Source: Bacillota bacterium (GTDB lineage Bacteria; Bacillota; Clostridia; Christensenellales; Christensenellaceae). From it: a stretch of 61,544 nt of DNA. The translations under genes were made by a program, and so were the position numbers. Where the stretch lies: NCBI GenBank assembly GCA_023393165.1, contig JAEWMJ010000005.1, positions 1 through 61,544 on the forward strand. The letters are read 5' to 3'. A model generated the notes under the pieces. That model was not told the origin of the DNA, did not search any database, and saw nothing but the letters and a program-made list of their open reading frames with translations. Positions 1 through 7,862 of this stretch are shown here, one piece after another; the stretch's first letter is position 1, and each line of letters begins with the position of its first letter.

Positions 1-52
1 GAAAGCGGTTGAATACTACAATTTAGCAAGACCGGCTTATGCTCTTAATTAC

Positions 53-100
53 AAAACCCCTGCTCAATTTAAATCTGAGCAAGGGTTTTAAAGTTTTTTT
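53..100 (+). terminator. Intrinsic terminator of a gene left of the window
   Basis: Arms at 53-66 and 76-89 (AAAACCCC-TGCTCA against TGAGCA-A-GGGTTTT, one mismatch) are followed by a run of seven T at 94-100. It would end a plus-strand transcript entering from outside the window. No credible gene lies in 1-259; the short open frame across the hairpin has no ribosome binding site. Confidence 0.65.
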
Positions 101-259
101 CTGTCCACTAACTATTGACCAGTTCAAATTCCGGAGTTTTTTCATAACCGGATTCCAGCCTCAATATTTGGCTCACCGCTTCAAAATCCGATTTCTACTA
201 ATTCTATTTGTATATTTGCCGTAATATCAATGAACATAAGCTTTTATGGGAGGTGCGAG

Positions 260-1021
260 ATGAAAAAATTTTTATCATTCGTTCTTCCAATTTTGCTGAT
301 TGCAGATGCCGTTATTTTTACCATATTGCATAACAGCGGGACAATTTGGTTTGACGTCCTGTTTTCTGGGGAACAGCCCGTCCTCAGCGTGGATGTTTCA
401 AAATATACCGTCCGCGGCGTAGATGTTTCGGAATACCAGGGAAACATAGACTGGAACGTCCTGGCGGAGCAAAATATCAGTTTCGCCTATATTAAAGCTA
501 CCAAGGGAAGCAAGTACAGGGATAAAAAATTCAGCTACAACTGGGAAAATGCAAGCAAGACCAAGCTTAAAATCGGAGCATATCACCTGTTCGATTATGA
601 AGACCCGGCGTCCGAGCAGGCGGCGAATTATATTTCCGTTGTTCCCAAACAGGAAGAGAGCCTGCCGCCTGCGATCGATCTGGAATTGTACGGAGAACAA
701 AGAGAAAACCCTCCGGACAGGGAAAAAACAGTCGGGATATTATCCGAACTGCTTTCCATACTGGAAGATCATTACGGAAAAAAGCCTGTTATATATGTGA
801 CAAAAAGGTCTTTCAATCTGTATATCAAGGGAAACTTTAAAGAGTATCCGCTCTGGGCCAGGAATGTGCACGAAGAACCGCAATTCCCGGATAACCGCGA
901 ATGGACATTCTGGCAATATTCCAACCGCGGGGTTTTAAAAGGTTATGAAGGTGAGGAAACGTTTATCGATTTGAACGTATTCAACGGTACCCGGGAGGAT
1001 CTGGAAAGGCGCTTTTCTTGA
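260..1021 (+). CDS. Membrane-anchored GH25 lysozyme (muramidase)
   Basis: A 253 aa protein of glycoside hydrolase family 25, which cleaves the MurNAc-GlcNAc bond of peptidoglycan. Residues 4-25 form one hydrophobic segment without a clear signal-peptidase site, so an outward-facing membrane anchor is likely. The domain opens with RGVDVSEYQG (about 52-61) and contains the family DxE motif in PPAIDLEL (D140, E142), YHLFDYE near 108-114, and the closing FWQYS and IDLNVFNG strands. I chose the ATG at 260 because GGGAGGTG lies just before it; the in-frame ATG at 230 has no such site. It stands alone and shares a bidirectional terminator with the convergent M56 gene. Role in wall remodelling or spore germination is inferred. 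Confidence 0.88.
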   Translation: MKKFLSFVLPILLIADAVIFTILHNSGTIWFDVLFSGEQPVLSVDVSKYTVRGVDVSEYQGNIDWNVLAEQNISFAYIKATKGSKYRDKKFSYNWENASKTKLKIGAYHLFDYEDPASEQAANYISVVPKQEESLPPAIDLELYGEQRENPPDREKTVGILSELLSILEDHYGKKPVIYVTKRSFNLYIKGNFKEYPLWARNVHEEPQFPDNREWTFWQYSNRGVLKGYEGEETFIDLNVFNGTREDLERRFS

Positions 1022-1110
1022 TTTTGAACATAAAAAACAACAAAAGGGTTCTTCCATAAGAGAGTATCTTAAAAATCAATTATGGAAAACCGGCAAACGG
1101 GATGCAAATT

Positions 1111-1150
1111 AAAAAGCAAGGGATACCGTTGAAAGTATCCCTTGCTTTTT
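1111..1150. terminator. Bidirectional terminator
   Basis: A 16 bp perfect inverted repeat (1111-1126 and 1135-1150, AAAAAGCAAGGGATAC) with an 8 nt loop and A/T runs on both sides. It serves both the lysozyme gene and the convergent M56 protease gene. Confidence 0.9.
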
Positions 1151-1171
1151 ATACTTAGTTTAGCCTTTGCC

Positions 1172-3013
1172 TTATGGGTTTGCAGAAAGCTCAGTTTCAA
1201 TATTCTTTTGAGAAAATTCATACCAAACCGCATCTTTTTTTCCGGATTGTTCATTCTGGAAAGAATCATAAGATTCTTTTGTAACCGGCTCATTATTAAT
1301 GAAGTATGATATGGTCAAGTCAGTATCGCCCTGGCTTGACTGACTGTACCCTAACTTGTCCGTTTTAAAGGCGTCTGACTCGAATTTCAATTTTCCGACT
1401 CCATTATCTGCCGCGCCGCTCGAAAAACCAAATGTTCCATCCGCTTTCAGCCCTGTTAAACCCCTGTACGTAATCAGATATCCATAAATTGTATCGTTCA
1501 TATAATGCAAAACTTCATAAAACTGTGGGTTACCGCCTACTGATAATTCAAGAACAACCTCAGGCACTTTGTCCCCGTCCATGTCGAGTACCGTAAAGTG
1601 CGTTATATTGAAGACAGTTTCATAAATCTCTTTATTGGTTAAAAAATCATTCAAATATAAATTTTTCTTGCTGTCTGTACTTACAAATTCTGCCTTATCC
1701 TGCAATACTGCATTAAATGCTTCCAATACCGGATTATCGGATGAAATCGGTGTCTTTGTATTTTCACTTTTGCTGTCTGAAGAAGCGGCCGAAGGACTTG
1801 CTGAAACACTGGAGGCGTCCGTTGCTGCGGGAGATTGGGAAGCTTCGTCATCAGGTATTGTCGAAACACTGGGGGCATCCGTTGTTACAGGGGTTTGGGA
1901 AGCTTCATCATCAGGCATTTGATTATTTACATTTGCCGCGCCAAGCGCCATGCTGCAACCGGCAAGCGCCAGCGTTAAAACAAGAGAAAGAGCAACCATT
2001 AATACGCTTTTACTTTTATATGTCATGATACTTTCCAGCCTTTCTTTCAATTCACGTTTTCCCTCACACATTGTTGTCGTAACGATACCGGTTGGAAACC
2101 GTTTTTTAGACGCAATTGCGAGAAGGGTCTCTCCATAGTCCTGCCGCCCATAAGCATCCAGAGAGCGTATCAACGCCTCGTCGCAGGACAGCTCGCATGC
2201 ACGGCTGATCTCCCGCCGTACCAGAATCATCAGCGGATTGAACCAGTGCAAAGAACTGACTAATACGGCAACCCATTTATACAGCAGGTCACGGCGGCGG
2301 TAATGCGTCAGTTCGTGCCGGAGGATATGTATAAGTTCCGGCTTCATTCCGTTCGGTGTGAACGCCAGATGCGGAATCGCGATGCACGGGGATAAAAACC
2401 CGATCAGCATGGGCGTATTGATATACGGATTGCAGGAAAGCCGTACGCGCGTATTGCCGCGCAGCTTTATAAACACCTCCATGTCTTTGGAGTGGGGCCG
2501 GACGCCGGTTTTTCTTATTTTCCGGCTGAAACGCAGATAGGCAATAATAAACCAGCCAAAATGCAGCGCAGCGCCCAGAAGCCATATGGCGGTCAGATGA
2601 TCCAAAACAAATTTCCAAATGTTGAATCGCGTTCTTTCGGGCGCTGCCGGAAGGCCCGGGTCCGGTATAGCGTTGCCGTTCAGCGCCGTTCCGAATGGCG
2701 CGGTCTCCCTCGAGGTATTTTGTTCATCCCCCTGCGGCGCAATTTCCCCCTGCATCAACATTCCCCGGCCGCTTTCGTCAGTGGTTGAAACCACTGGAGC
2801 CTGTGCAATAACCGTTCGAGACATGATCTGGTTCATAATACTGCCGTTAAAGGATAACGGCAGCGCCAGCCGCACCAGCACCAGCAGCCAGATATAATAC
2901 TGGAATGTTTTAGAGACTTTGTTTTTCAAAAACGGCCGCAGTGCAAGGAGGATCAGAGCAATGACTGAGCCGGATGCGCTCAAAGAAAGAATAGTCAGGA
3001 TCGTGTTGTTCAT
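1172..3013 (-). CDS. BlaR1-type M56 metalloprotease with a unique C-terminal domain
   Basis: A 613 aa membrane zinc protease. Hydrophobic segments lie near 8-27, 38-55, 135-160 and 337-352. The M56 zinc motif HELTH is at 233-237, followed by the family sequence HWFNPL and ACELSCDEA. In the family, signal detection triggers cleavage of the partner BlaI repressor. The outside part is not a penicillin-binding domain. It begins with a lipobox-like LALAGCS (about 348-354), then a Ser/Thr/Asp linker with two near-identical 20 aa repeats (60 bp DNA repeats at 1800-1859 and 1860-1919), then about 180 aa including DMDGDKVPEVVLEL, a pattern seen in beta-rich calcium-loop-like domains. The signal is unknown and need not be a beta-lactam. 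The start ATG overlaps the blaI stop as ATGA. Confidence 0.88.
   Translation of the reverse strand: MNNTILTILSLSASGSVIALILLALRPFLKNKVSKTFQYYIWLLVLVRLALPLSFNGSIMNQIMSRTVIAQAPVVSTTDESGRGMLMQGEIAPQGDEQNTSRETAPFGTALNGNAIPDPGLPAAPERTRFNIWKFVLDHLTAIWLLGAALHFGWFIIAYLRFSRKIRKTGVRPHSKDMEVFIKLRGNTRVRLSCNPYINTPMLIGFLSPCIAIPHLAFTPNGMKPELIHILRHELTHYRRRDLLYKWVAVLVSSLHWFNPLMILVRREISRACELSCDEALIRSLDAYGRQDYGETLLAIASKKRFPTGIVTTTMCEGKRELKERLESIMTYKSKSVLMVALSLVLTLALAGCSMALGAANVNNQMPDDEASQTPVTTDAPSVSTIPDDEASQSPAATDASSVSASPSAASSDSKSENTKTPISSDNPVLEAFNAVLQDKAEFVSTDSKKNLYLNDFLTNKEIYETVFNITHFTVLDMDGDKVPEVVLELSVGGNPQFYEVLHYMNDTIYGYLITYRGLTGLKADGTFGFSSGAADNGVGKLKFESDAFKTDKLGYSQSSQGDTDLTISYFINNEPVTKESYDSFQNEQSGKKDAVWYEFSQKNIETELSANP
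1800..1919 (-). repeat. Two 60 bp tandem repeats inside the M56 gene
   Basis: Two units of exactly 60 bp encode PDDEASQTPVTTDAPSVSTI and a variant in the extracellular linker. Because the period is a multiple of three, copy number can change without a frameshift. Confidence 0.85.
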
Positions 3014-3390
3014 TTTTTCTTCCCGCCCCGAAACATATCTTGTAATTCGGCGATATCGTCATCGCTCAGTTTCTTTGATGATACAAACGAGGCGACCAGA
3101 TTTTTCGCGCTGCCCTTGTAGAGCTTATCGATCAGCGTCTGCGTCATATACTCGTTATATTCATCCTCCGTGACACAAGGAGAATAGTAGTATACTTCCC
3201 GTTTTTCCTGCGCCACGACGCCCTTGCTTTGCAGGCGATACAGCAAAGTCTTTGCGGTGGAACCCTCCCAACCGGTTTTTTTGCAGATCGCTTTACGAAT
3301 CTCCGCAACAGGCAAAGCAGTCTTCGCATCCCACAATACCCGCATAACCTCAAGTTCGGAATCGGCTATTCTTTCAGCCAGCCTGTTCAT
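3010..3390 (-). CDS. BlaI/MecI-family repressor
   Basis: A 126 aa winged-helix repressor. The N-terminal part (IADSELEVMRVLWD, VAEIRKAI, WEGSTAKTLLYRLQSKGVV) is the DNA-binding domain, and the C-terminal helices (LIDKLYKGSAKNLVASFV) are the dimerisation and cleavage region of the family. The ATG at 3390 is preceded by AGAGG; a longer frame to 3435 lacks a site. It is translationally coupled to the M56 gene by a 4 bp overlap, so the pair is a one-component signalling unit. It probably represses its own operon through the inverted repeat just upstream. Confidence 0.9.
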   Translation of the reverse strand: MNRLAERIADSELEVMRVLWDAKTALPVAEIRKAICKKTGWEGSTAKTLLYRLQSKGVVAQEKREVYYYSPCVTEDEYNEYMTQTLIDKLYKGSAKNLVASFVSSKKLSDDDIAELQDMFRGGKKK

Positions 3391-3410
3391 GAAAAACCTC
3401 TTTTCCAGAC

Positions 3411-3468
3411 TACTATTGTAGCCCGTTTGATCCAACTATAGACTACATTAGTAATCCGCTCTTGTCAA
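3411..3468 (-). promoter_or_regulatory. blaI promoter with BlaI operator repeats
   Basis: Reading the minus strand, TTGACA (3468-3463) is followed after 17 bp by TAGTCT (3445-3440). Two related half-palindromes, TACTATTGTAG at 3411-3421 and CTACATTAGTA at 3443-3453, are inverted copies of each other with one mismatch. One covers the -10 element and the other lies in the early leader, as expected for a repressor of BlaI type. Confidence 0.7.
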
Positions 3469-3598
3469 GATAAAAAAATAAATTATTTGATGCTGCCGAA
3501 AAAATCAGCAAGCCTAAGTTTACCGTACAACGCTTGCTCTTCCAATAAAACTTCATCGGTATTCTGGAACCACCCAATGGAACCATCTTAAACGATAA

Positions 3599-3626
3599 GA
3601 CGGTATAGCTTTAAAGCTATACCGTC
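3599..3626. terminator. 28 bp perfect palindrome downstream of mntP
   Basis: GACGGTATAGCTTT is followed directly by its exact reverse complement, with no loop. It lies 50 bp beyond the mntP stop and could end that transcript, although the following minus-strand bases (TTATCG) make a weak T tract. A binding site is an alternative. Confidence 0.5.
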
Positions 3627-3675
3627 TGCCCAAAACATATACTGTTTTATTGAGCCGCCTCAAAAAAGCTGTTGT

Positions 3676-4251
3676 TTATCCTCCTCCAAGCATATGCTCC
3701 AGGAATATCTTTAATCCCATAATTATCAGGATCAGACCGCCTATGATTTCCGCCCTCTGCTGGATCATGGAACCGAACTTCCGGCCCAGATATGCGCCGG
3801 GGATACAGCATACAAAAGTAACAAGGCCGATAAACAAAGCCGCCACAACGATATTCACCTGGAACAGCGCAAAACTAATCCCAATTGTAAACGCATCAAT
3901 GCTTGTCGCTATCCCCTGTATAATAAGGGTTCCCCAGGTAATTTGTGATCTCGTCCTGCAGGATTCAGGATGACGCATCTCCGAAACGGCTGTTATGATC
4001 ATCTTTCCGCCTATGATCCCAAGCAGTATCAGCGCGATCCAGTGATCCAGAAAAGATATCGCCTGGCTGAAGGTGCGGCCCGCGTAGTATCCGGCAATAG
4101 GCATTGCGGCCTGAAAGCCGCCGAAAGTAACCGCAGTTTTCACCGCCTGTCCCCTGTTCATTCCCTTACTGCACATTCCATTTGATACGGATACGGCCAA
4201 TGCATCCATGGACAGCCCCAGGGCTATAAAAAACAATGTCAGTAACTCCAT
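3676..4251 (-). CDS. mntP: MntP-type manganese efflux pump
   Basis: A 191 aa membrane protein with about six hydrophobic helices and the repeat architecture of the MntP (formerly YebN) family, which exports Mn(II). Helix 1 carries LSMDALAVSVSNG and helix 4 carries ATSIDAFTIGISFA; the two buried aspartates are the family signature, and GGFQAAMP is also typical. The ATG at 4251 gives the family length; an in-frame upstream extension to 4332 is rich in charged residues and unlike family N termini. A 16 bp hairpin (4273-4288) lies just before the start. The known Mn riboswitch is not recognisable upstream, so regulation is unclear. Confidence 0.88.
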   Translation of the reverse strand: MELLTLFFIALGLSMDALAVSVSNGMCSKGMNRGQAVKTAVTFGGFQAAMPIAGYYAGRTFSQAISFLDHWIALILLGIIGGKMIITAVSEMRHPESCRTRSQITWGTLIIQGIATSIDAFTIGISFALFQVNIVVAALFIGLVTFVCCIPGAYLGRKFGSMIQQRAEIIGGLILIIMGLKIFLEHMLGGG

Positions 4252-4362
4252 TAAATCCGGTAACTGTGCATACGGCAGAAATCTGCCGCCGATACACTTA
4301 TCTCCTTGATCAGGTTTTAATTTTATAAGCATGCCGGAAGCCAGATTCTTATGGCTTTAAGT

Positions 4363-4386
4363 AAAAAAGGCGGCATAAGCCACCCC
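4363..4386 (-). terminator. Terminator after the DUF438 gene
   Basis: On the minus strand GGTGGC-TTAT-GCCGCC is followed by six T. It lies 130 bp beyond the DUF438 stop and before the mntP leader, separating the two transcripts. Confidence 0.7.
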
Positions 4387-4514
4387 CTCTTCCATAACTC
4401 ATGCTTATATAGTTTTTCTATCATTATTTTATAGTCTCATAACCAGTTTATGCAATATTTATTTTATCGACATAAAAAAGCAAAAAATATCTCTATTTTA
4501 TATAAACCGTGCGT

Positions 4515-5729
4515 TTAATCCTCCACCAGCCTTTTTTCTCCGGTAATTGCCTGCAGGGGCCCAATATCCTGTGTTACCTCAAGCGTTCCAAGGTATTCCC
4601 CCTCTTTGCTCCGAACCGCAAAATAGCGGATATATACAAATCTGTCTCCCAACTTAAGCCAAAAATCCTCATGATCCTTTTTTCCCGTTTTGAAATCGGC
4701 TACAATTCCCTCTACGATATGCACGCTGGCGGGCGGATGGCAGTTGGCCACCTTTCTGCCAATAATGGTCTTTGTACGCGGAAATATCCGCTCTGTCCCG
4801 TTGGAAAAATACTTTACGGTATCGTCCTTATCCACAAAAGTGATATCCACCGGCATGGCATCCAGCATTCGGGTGATTTCCTCTGCGGTGAGCTGTCCTG
4901 TCGGCATTTGAACCGTCCCCGGCTCAATCCGGCGTTCTGTCATACCTGCTTGCGAAGGGTTCCAAACGGGCGGCGACGTTATCAGGCAATAGCCCAATTC
5001 ACGCTCTTCTCGGGCAATCGCAGTCCATTCGTCCGCCGCAAGCGATTCCGTCAGCATGGGAAGCATGATGTTTTCTTCCTTGTATATCATCTCGGCGGCT
5101 TTATCCGCAGCGGCATCAACCATCCGTTTTAATTCCTGCCCATTCCCGCGGTATTCCGCGACTGCAGCTAAAGCGTTTTTTACCAAGCCGCGGATCTCAT
5201 CGTCCACTCCCCACATAACCTTGGGAGGAGCGGTTATTCCGTATTTCTCAAGATACGGAAATAACAGATTCTCCTTTTTTAAATAATGCAGGTCAATCTG
5301 GGAAAGACTGTTTAAACTGTCCCATAGCTTTTTTATGTTATCCGGGGTATTCTGATGCAGCACAGCTTCAAGATCCGGCTTGATGTTTTTCTCGATCAGG
5401 TCCATAACAGCCCTGTTTTCCTCTTTCAGCGTATGCGCGGGATGCCCGGGTTTTTCCGTATCATCAGATTCTCCGCCTCCGTGGATTTGCTCGATAGATC
5501 CTTTGAATACAGCCGCATGAACATCGCAGAGCCGCTGCACTTCTTCAACCGGAAGTCCGCCGTCGATCAGCGCCTGTTCGGCCTGCGAAATCTCTTCCGC
5601 GGAAACGCCGTCAAAAACCTCGGCAAACTTTTTTTTCACTTCCTCCACATCCCGTCCTGCGTGCAGGTCCCCAATCAGTTCCCTGATTACCTGCTGCCGG
5701 TATTCCCTGTTATTGATTTCTTTGCTCAT
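4515..5729 (-). CDS. DUF438 / hemerythrin-like / PAS protein
   Basis: A 404 aa cytosolic protein with three regions. Residues about 5-75 match the DUF438 fold (REYRQQVIRELIGDLHAGR, VSAEEISQAEQALIDGG). Residues about 95-225 form a hemerythrin-like helical bundle with spaced His and Glu (HTLKEEN, HYLKKENLLFPYLEKYG, YKEENIMLPML) that could hold a di-iron site. Residues about 280-395 form a PAS domain (LDAMPVDITFVDKDDTVKYFS, LGTLEVTQDI). The family is widespread in anaerobes and probably senses oxygen, NO or redox state; no output domain is present. The ATG at 5729 follows GAGGTG; an ATG five codons upstream does not. No partner gene is adjacent. Confidence 0.85.
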   Translation of the reverse strand: MSKEINNREYRQQVIRELIGDLHAGRDVEEVKKKFAEVFDGVSAEEISQAEQALIDGGLPVEEVQRLCDVHAAVFKGSIEQIHGGGESDDTEKPGHPAHTLKEENRAVMDLIEKNIKPDLEAVLHQNTPDNIKKLWDSLNSLSQIDLHYLKKENLLFPYLEKYGITAPPKVMWGVDDEIRGLVKNALAAVAEYRGNGQELKRMVDAAADKAAEMIYKEENIMLPMLTESLAADEWTAIAREERELGYCLITSPPVWNPSQAGMTERRIEPGTVQMPTGQLTAEEITRMLDAMPVDITFVDKDDTVKYFSNGTERIFPRTKTIIGRKVANCHPPASVHIVEGIVADFKTGKKDHEDFWLKLGDRFVYIRYFAVRSKEGEYLGTLEVTQDIGPLQAITGEKRLVED

Positions 5730-5896
5730 AAAAAAACACCTCACGCCTTTCTGCTTTTATAAACCGTCAGAAAAAAATAAAACCGTTTCCTGTAGTGTCT
5801 TCCAAAAAAGGGCGCGCTATTCGCGCAATTAGGACCAAAAATTATTTGTATACGGCCCATCCGTACGGTATAATCAAAACAAAGGTGGTGTTTGTT

Positions 5897-6205
5897 TTGA
5901 TTATCGGATTAATCATCGCCGGGGTTTTCGCTGCTCTGGGCGTTTTGTTCAGCACAGGCAGGGGTTCTTTTTTGATCGCGGGCTACAACACTTCCCCCAA
6001 AGAAGAAAAAGCAAAGACAGACGTAACAGCGTTATGCAAATTCATGGGAAAATTCATGTTTACATTCGCAGCCATACTCGCCGTATTTTTCATCGGAACG
6101 GAGCTTAACATTCAATTCATGATCTACGCCGGCATCATACTCATGTTTATCTGCGTCACCAGCGCCGTAGTATACATGAAAACCGGAAACCGGTTTAAAA
6201 AATGA
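5897..6205 (+). CDS. DUF3784 small membrane protein
   Basis: A 102 aa protein with three hydrophobic segments (about 1-18, 52-70, 75-92) and the conserved core GSFLIAGYNT-x3-EEKAKTD of DUF3784, a Firmicutes family of unknown function. I place the start at a TTG (5897) because AAAGGTGG lies 8 bp before it and the product then begins like family members, with a hydrophobic MIIGLIIAG. The frame stays open further upstream with an ATG at 5795, but that extension is basic and has no ribosome binding site. Single-gene transcript ending at a shared terminator. Confidence 0.75.
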   Translation: MIIGLIIAGVFAALGVLFSTGRGSFLIAGYNTSPKEEKAKTDVTALCKFMGKFMFTFAAILAVFFIGTELNIQFMIYAGIILMFICVTSAVVYMKTGNRFKK

Positions 6206-6227
6206 ATTTTTCATTATCCAAAAACAA

Positions 6228-6253
6228 AAAGCAAGGCGCGTTTGCCCTGCTTT
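6228..6253. terminator. Bidirectional terminator
   Basis: AAAGCAAGGC (6228-6237) pairs with GCCCTGCTTT (6244-6253) apart from one position; A and T runs flank it. It separates the convergent DUF3784 and lipoprotein genes. Confidence 0.75.
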
Positions 6254-6269
6254 AATTTTCCTTGAAGTT

Positions 6270-6689
6270 TTATTTATACCATAACCCTTCAACCAGCTTT
6301 TTTTCGTCATCATTACTGAAAGTTATTTGCAGTTGTACATCCCCTTTTTCATACTTTACTTTATATACTACGGCAGTATAATTTACATTGTTTTCAACTA
6401 CGTTTTGAGCTGCCGCAAATGATTTTTCCTTTAATTCCCCAAGCGCGCCGAACCAATCGACAATCTGGGTGTTGAAACTGTCTTCGGGAATCCCCTGTTT
6501 CAGCGTATCGCTGAAGTCACGTGAAAACTCTCTGTAGTCTTTATCGTTAATGCCCGCCAATATATTATCTGCTACGGGCCCCGCATAGCTTACATCCGAT
6601 TCCTTAATCCCCGAGCACCCGGCGAGTGAAACAGCAACTGCAAGAACAAGTCCGGCGGCTAATGCCCTCAAAAAGAATTTGTTTTTCAT
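6270..6689 (-). CDS. DUF3887-like lipoprotein
   Basis: A 139 aa lipoprotein. The signal peptide ends in the lipobox VSLAGC (Cys at about 24), so the mature protein should sit on the outer face of the membrane. The mature part has an NTF2-like alpha+beta pattern: FSRDFSDTLKQGI, then FNTQIVDWFGALGELKEKSF, then alternating beta strands (YTAVVYKVKYEKGDVQLQITFSND trimmed here). This resembles DUF3887, a domain often attached to or beside membrane peptidases. GGAGG lies before the ATG at 6689. Only 2 bp separate it from the upstream YhfC gene, so the two are co-transcribed and probably work together at the membrane. Confidence 0.75.
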   Translation of the reverse strand: MKNKFFLRALAAGLVLAVAVSLAGCSGIKESDVSYAGPVADNILAGINDKDYREFSRDFSDTLKQGIPEDSFNTQIVDWFGALGELKEKSFAAAQNVVENNVNYTAVVYKVKYEKGDVQLQITFSNDDEKKLVEGLWYK

Positions 6690-6691
6690 AT

Positions 6692-7423
6692 TTAAAACCT
6701 CCATTTGGTTATTATAGCCTCATTATTATCGATCAGGGGCTTAAATTTAACGATCATTACTATCGAAAGCACTGTAAATACGGCCGCATACCCTTCGGAA
6801 ATCCATACGTTTTGGCCGAACGGCAGGCTTAAAAGCGCGCCGCTGTCCACCGCCATATGGAACAGGATGGCATATACAAGAAAACGTAATCTTCTGCATT
6901 TAACACCGTACAGCACCAGCATAGTCATGCCGATATGCAACGTAACGGCAAGCGCCCTCTCAAGTCCGCTTACAAGAAACAAATAGGGCGGTACTGCGGT
7001 TATGGCTGCGTCCCCGGTAAGCGCGCCGATCAGAACGGGCAGGCCGGCAATCACAAAGGCTTCCACCCCTCCGTGCCCCAAACCGAACGCGACGCCGTTA
7101 TCCCATGTGAGTCCATTTTTCATAAAGAACCGCATGCCGATAAAGCGGCCGCCTTCTTCAAACAGGCCTGCGGTGAAAGCCAGGATCAGGATATAGGCGA
7201 CCGTATTGGTTTGGGCAAACAGCGTGAACCATCCGGTACCCTGCAACGCGCCCAAAATGGGCAATCTGGTAAAAATCTGAAATATGGAAAAGACGGCAAT
7301 ACCAAGAACAAACGCCTTCCAGCTTGCCTTTCGGCGGACGATCATTAATACTGCAAGAATAGTTGGCAGACAAAGGCAAATGATTAAGTCAACAATTATA
7401 AAAAAAACAGTCATTCCGGACAT
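6692..7423 (-). CDS. YhfC-family intramembrane metalloprotease
   Basis: A 243 aa protein with about seven hydrophobic helices. The motif FEEGGRF (about residues 93-99) and the later GLGHGGVEA and LFHMAVDSGA resemble the glutamate/histidine motifs of YhfC and CPBP-type intramembrane proteases. The ATG at 7423 follows AAGGAGG. It is first in a two-gene operon with the lipoprotein and is preceded by a strong promoter carrying a palindromic operator and a leader of about 145 nt. Substrate unknown; in this family roles in envelope stress or peptide processing are proposed. Confidence 0.78.
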   Translation of the reverse strand: MSGMTVFFIIVDLIICLCLPTILAVLMIVRRKASWKAFVLGIAVFSIFQIFTRLPILGALQGTGWFTLFAQTNTVAYILILAFTAGLFEEGGRFIGMRFFMKNGLTWDNGVAFGLGHGGVEAFVIAGLPVLIGALTGDAAITAVPPYLFLVSGLERALAVTLHIGMTMLVLYGVKCRRLRFLVYAILFHMAVDSGALLSLPFGQNVWISEGYAAVFTVLSIVMIVKFKPLIDNNEAIITKWRF

Positions 7424-7564
7424 ATTTTCCTCCTTACTGCCGCTCCCGGACAAGACGGGGCTATCCGGGTACGGCCTCCCTGAAAAACTTAGGGCAATTC
7501 TTTGTGCAAACCAAAAATGCAGGTTTTTTCCCGGCATTATGCTCTGCCGGAGCTGCGGTCGGTC

Positions 7565-7605
7565 TTTGTTCTATATATAGTAGAACAAATATAACTCAAT
7601 GTCAA
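7565..7605 (-). promoter_or_regulatory. Promoter and palindromic operator of the YhfC operon
   Basis: Minus strand: TTGACA (7605-7600), 17 bp, TACTAT (7582-7577). A perfect inverted repeat TTTGTTCTA-N7-TAGAACAAA (7565-7589) overlaps the -10 element, so a dimeric repressor probably controls it. The regulator is not encoded next to it. Confidence 0.7.
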
Positions 7606-7796
7606 GTTTTCCGCAAGTATATTTCAGTCATTTTTTTAGATCCGGACTGCTAAATATCCAATTTTATTCTCTACTAAAAGTTATGCCCGGTCAATGCAGT
7701 TTAATAAAAATATTTCCGGGCCGTTCGATTCCGGCCTCATTCTGAAACATAATGCCCAGGCTTTCAGGCAATACTAGTCGAAAAAGGAGAAACGCC

Positions 7797-7862
7797 ATGG
7801 ATGAGAATACGGAACTATTAAACTGCTTAAGGCAAATAGAAGAATGCAAAAGGTATTTATAA
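7797..7862 (+). CDS. 21 aa micro-ORF coupled to splB
   Basis: ATG at 7797 follows AAAAAGGAGA by seven bases, a better ribosome binding site than splB itself has. It encodes MDENTELLNCLRQIEECKRY plus a final Leu: acidic, probably one amphipathic helix, with two Cys eight residues apart. Its stop TAA directly abuts the splB ATG (TAAATG), which implies translational coupling. It is much shorter than Bacillus SplA (79 aa) and I see no similarity to it. Either a functional micropeptide or a coupling leader. Confidence 0.55.
   Translation: MDENTELLNCLRQIEECKRYL

Noticed and set aside
39..224. 61-codon frame at the left edge
   Set aside because: Starts over a terminator hairpin and has no ribosome binding site.
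4252..4420. Possible Mn riboswitch (yybP-ykoY type) upstream of mntP
   Set aside because: The conserved GGGGAGUAG and loop sequences are not visible; hairpins there are explained by a terminator and a short palindrome.
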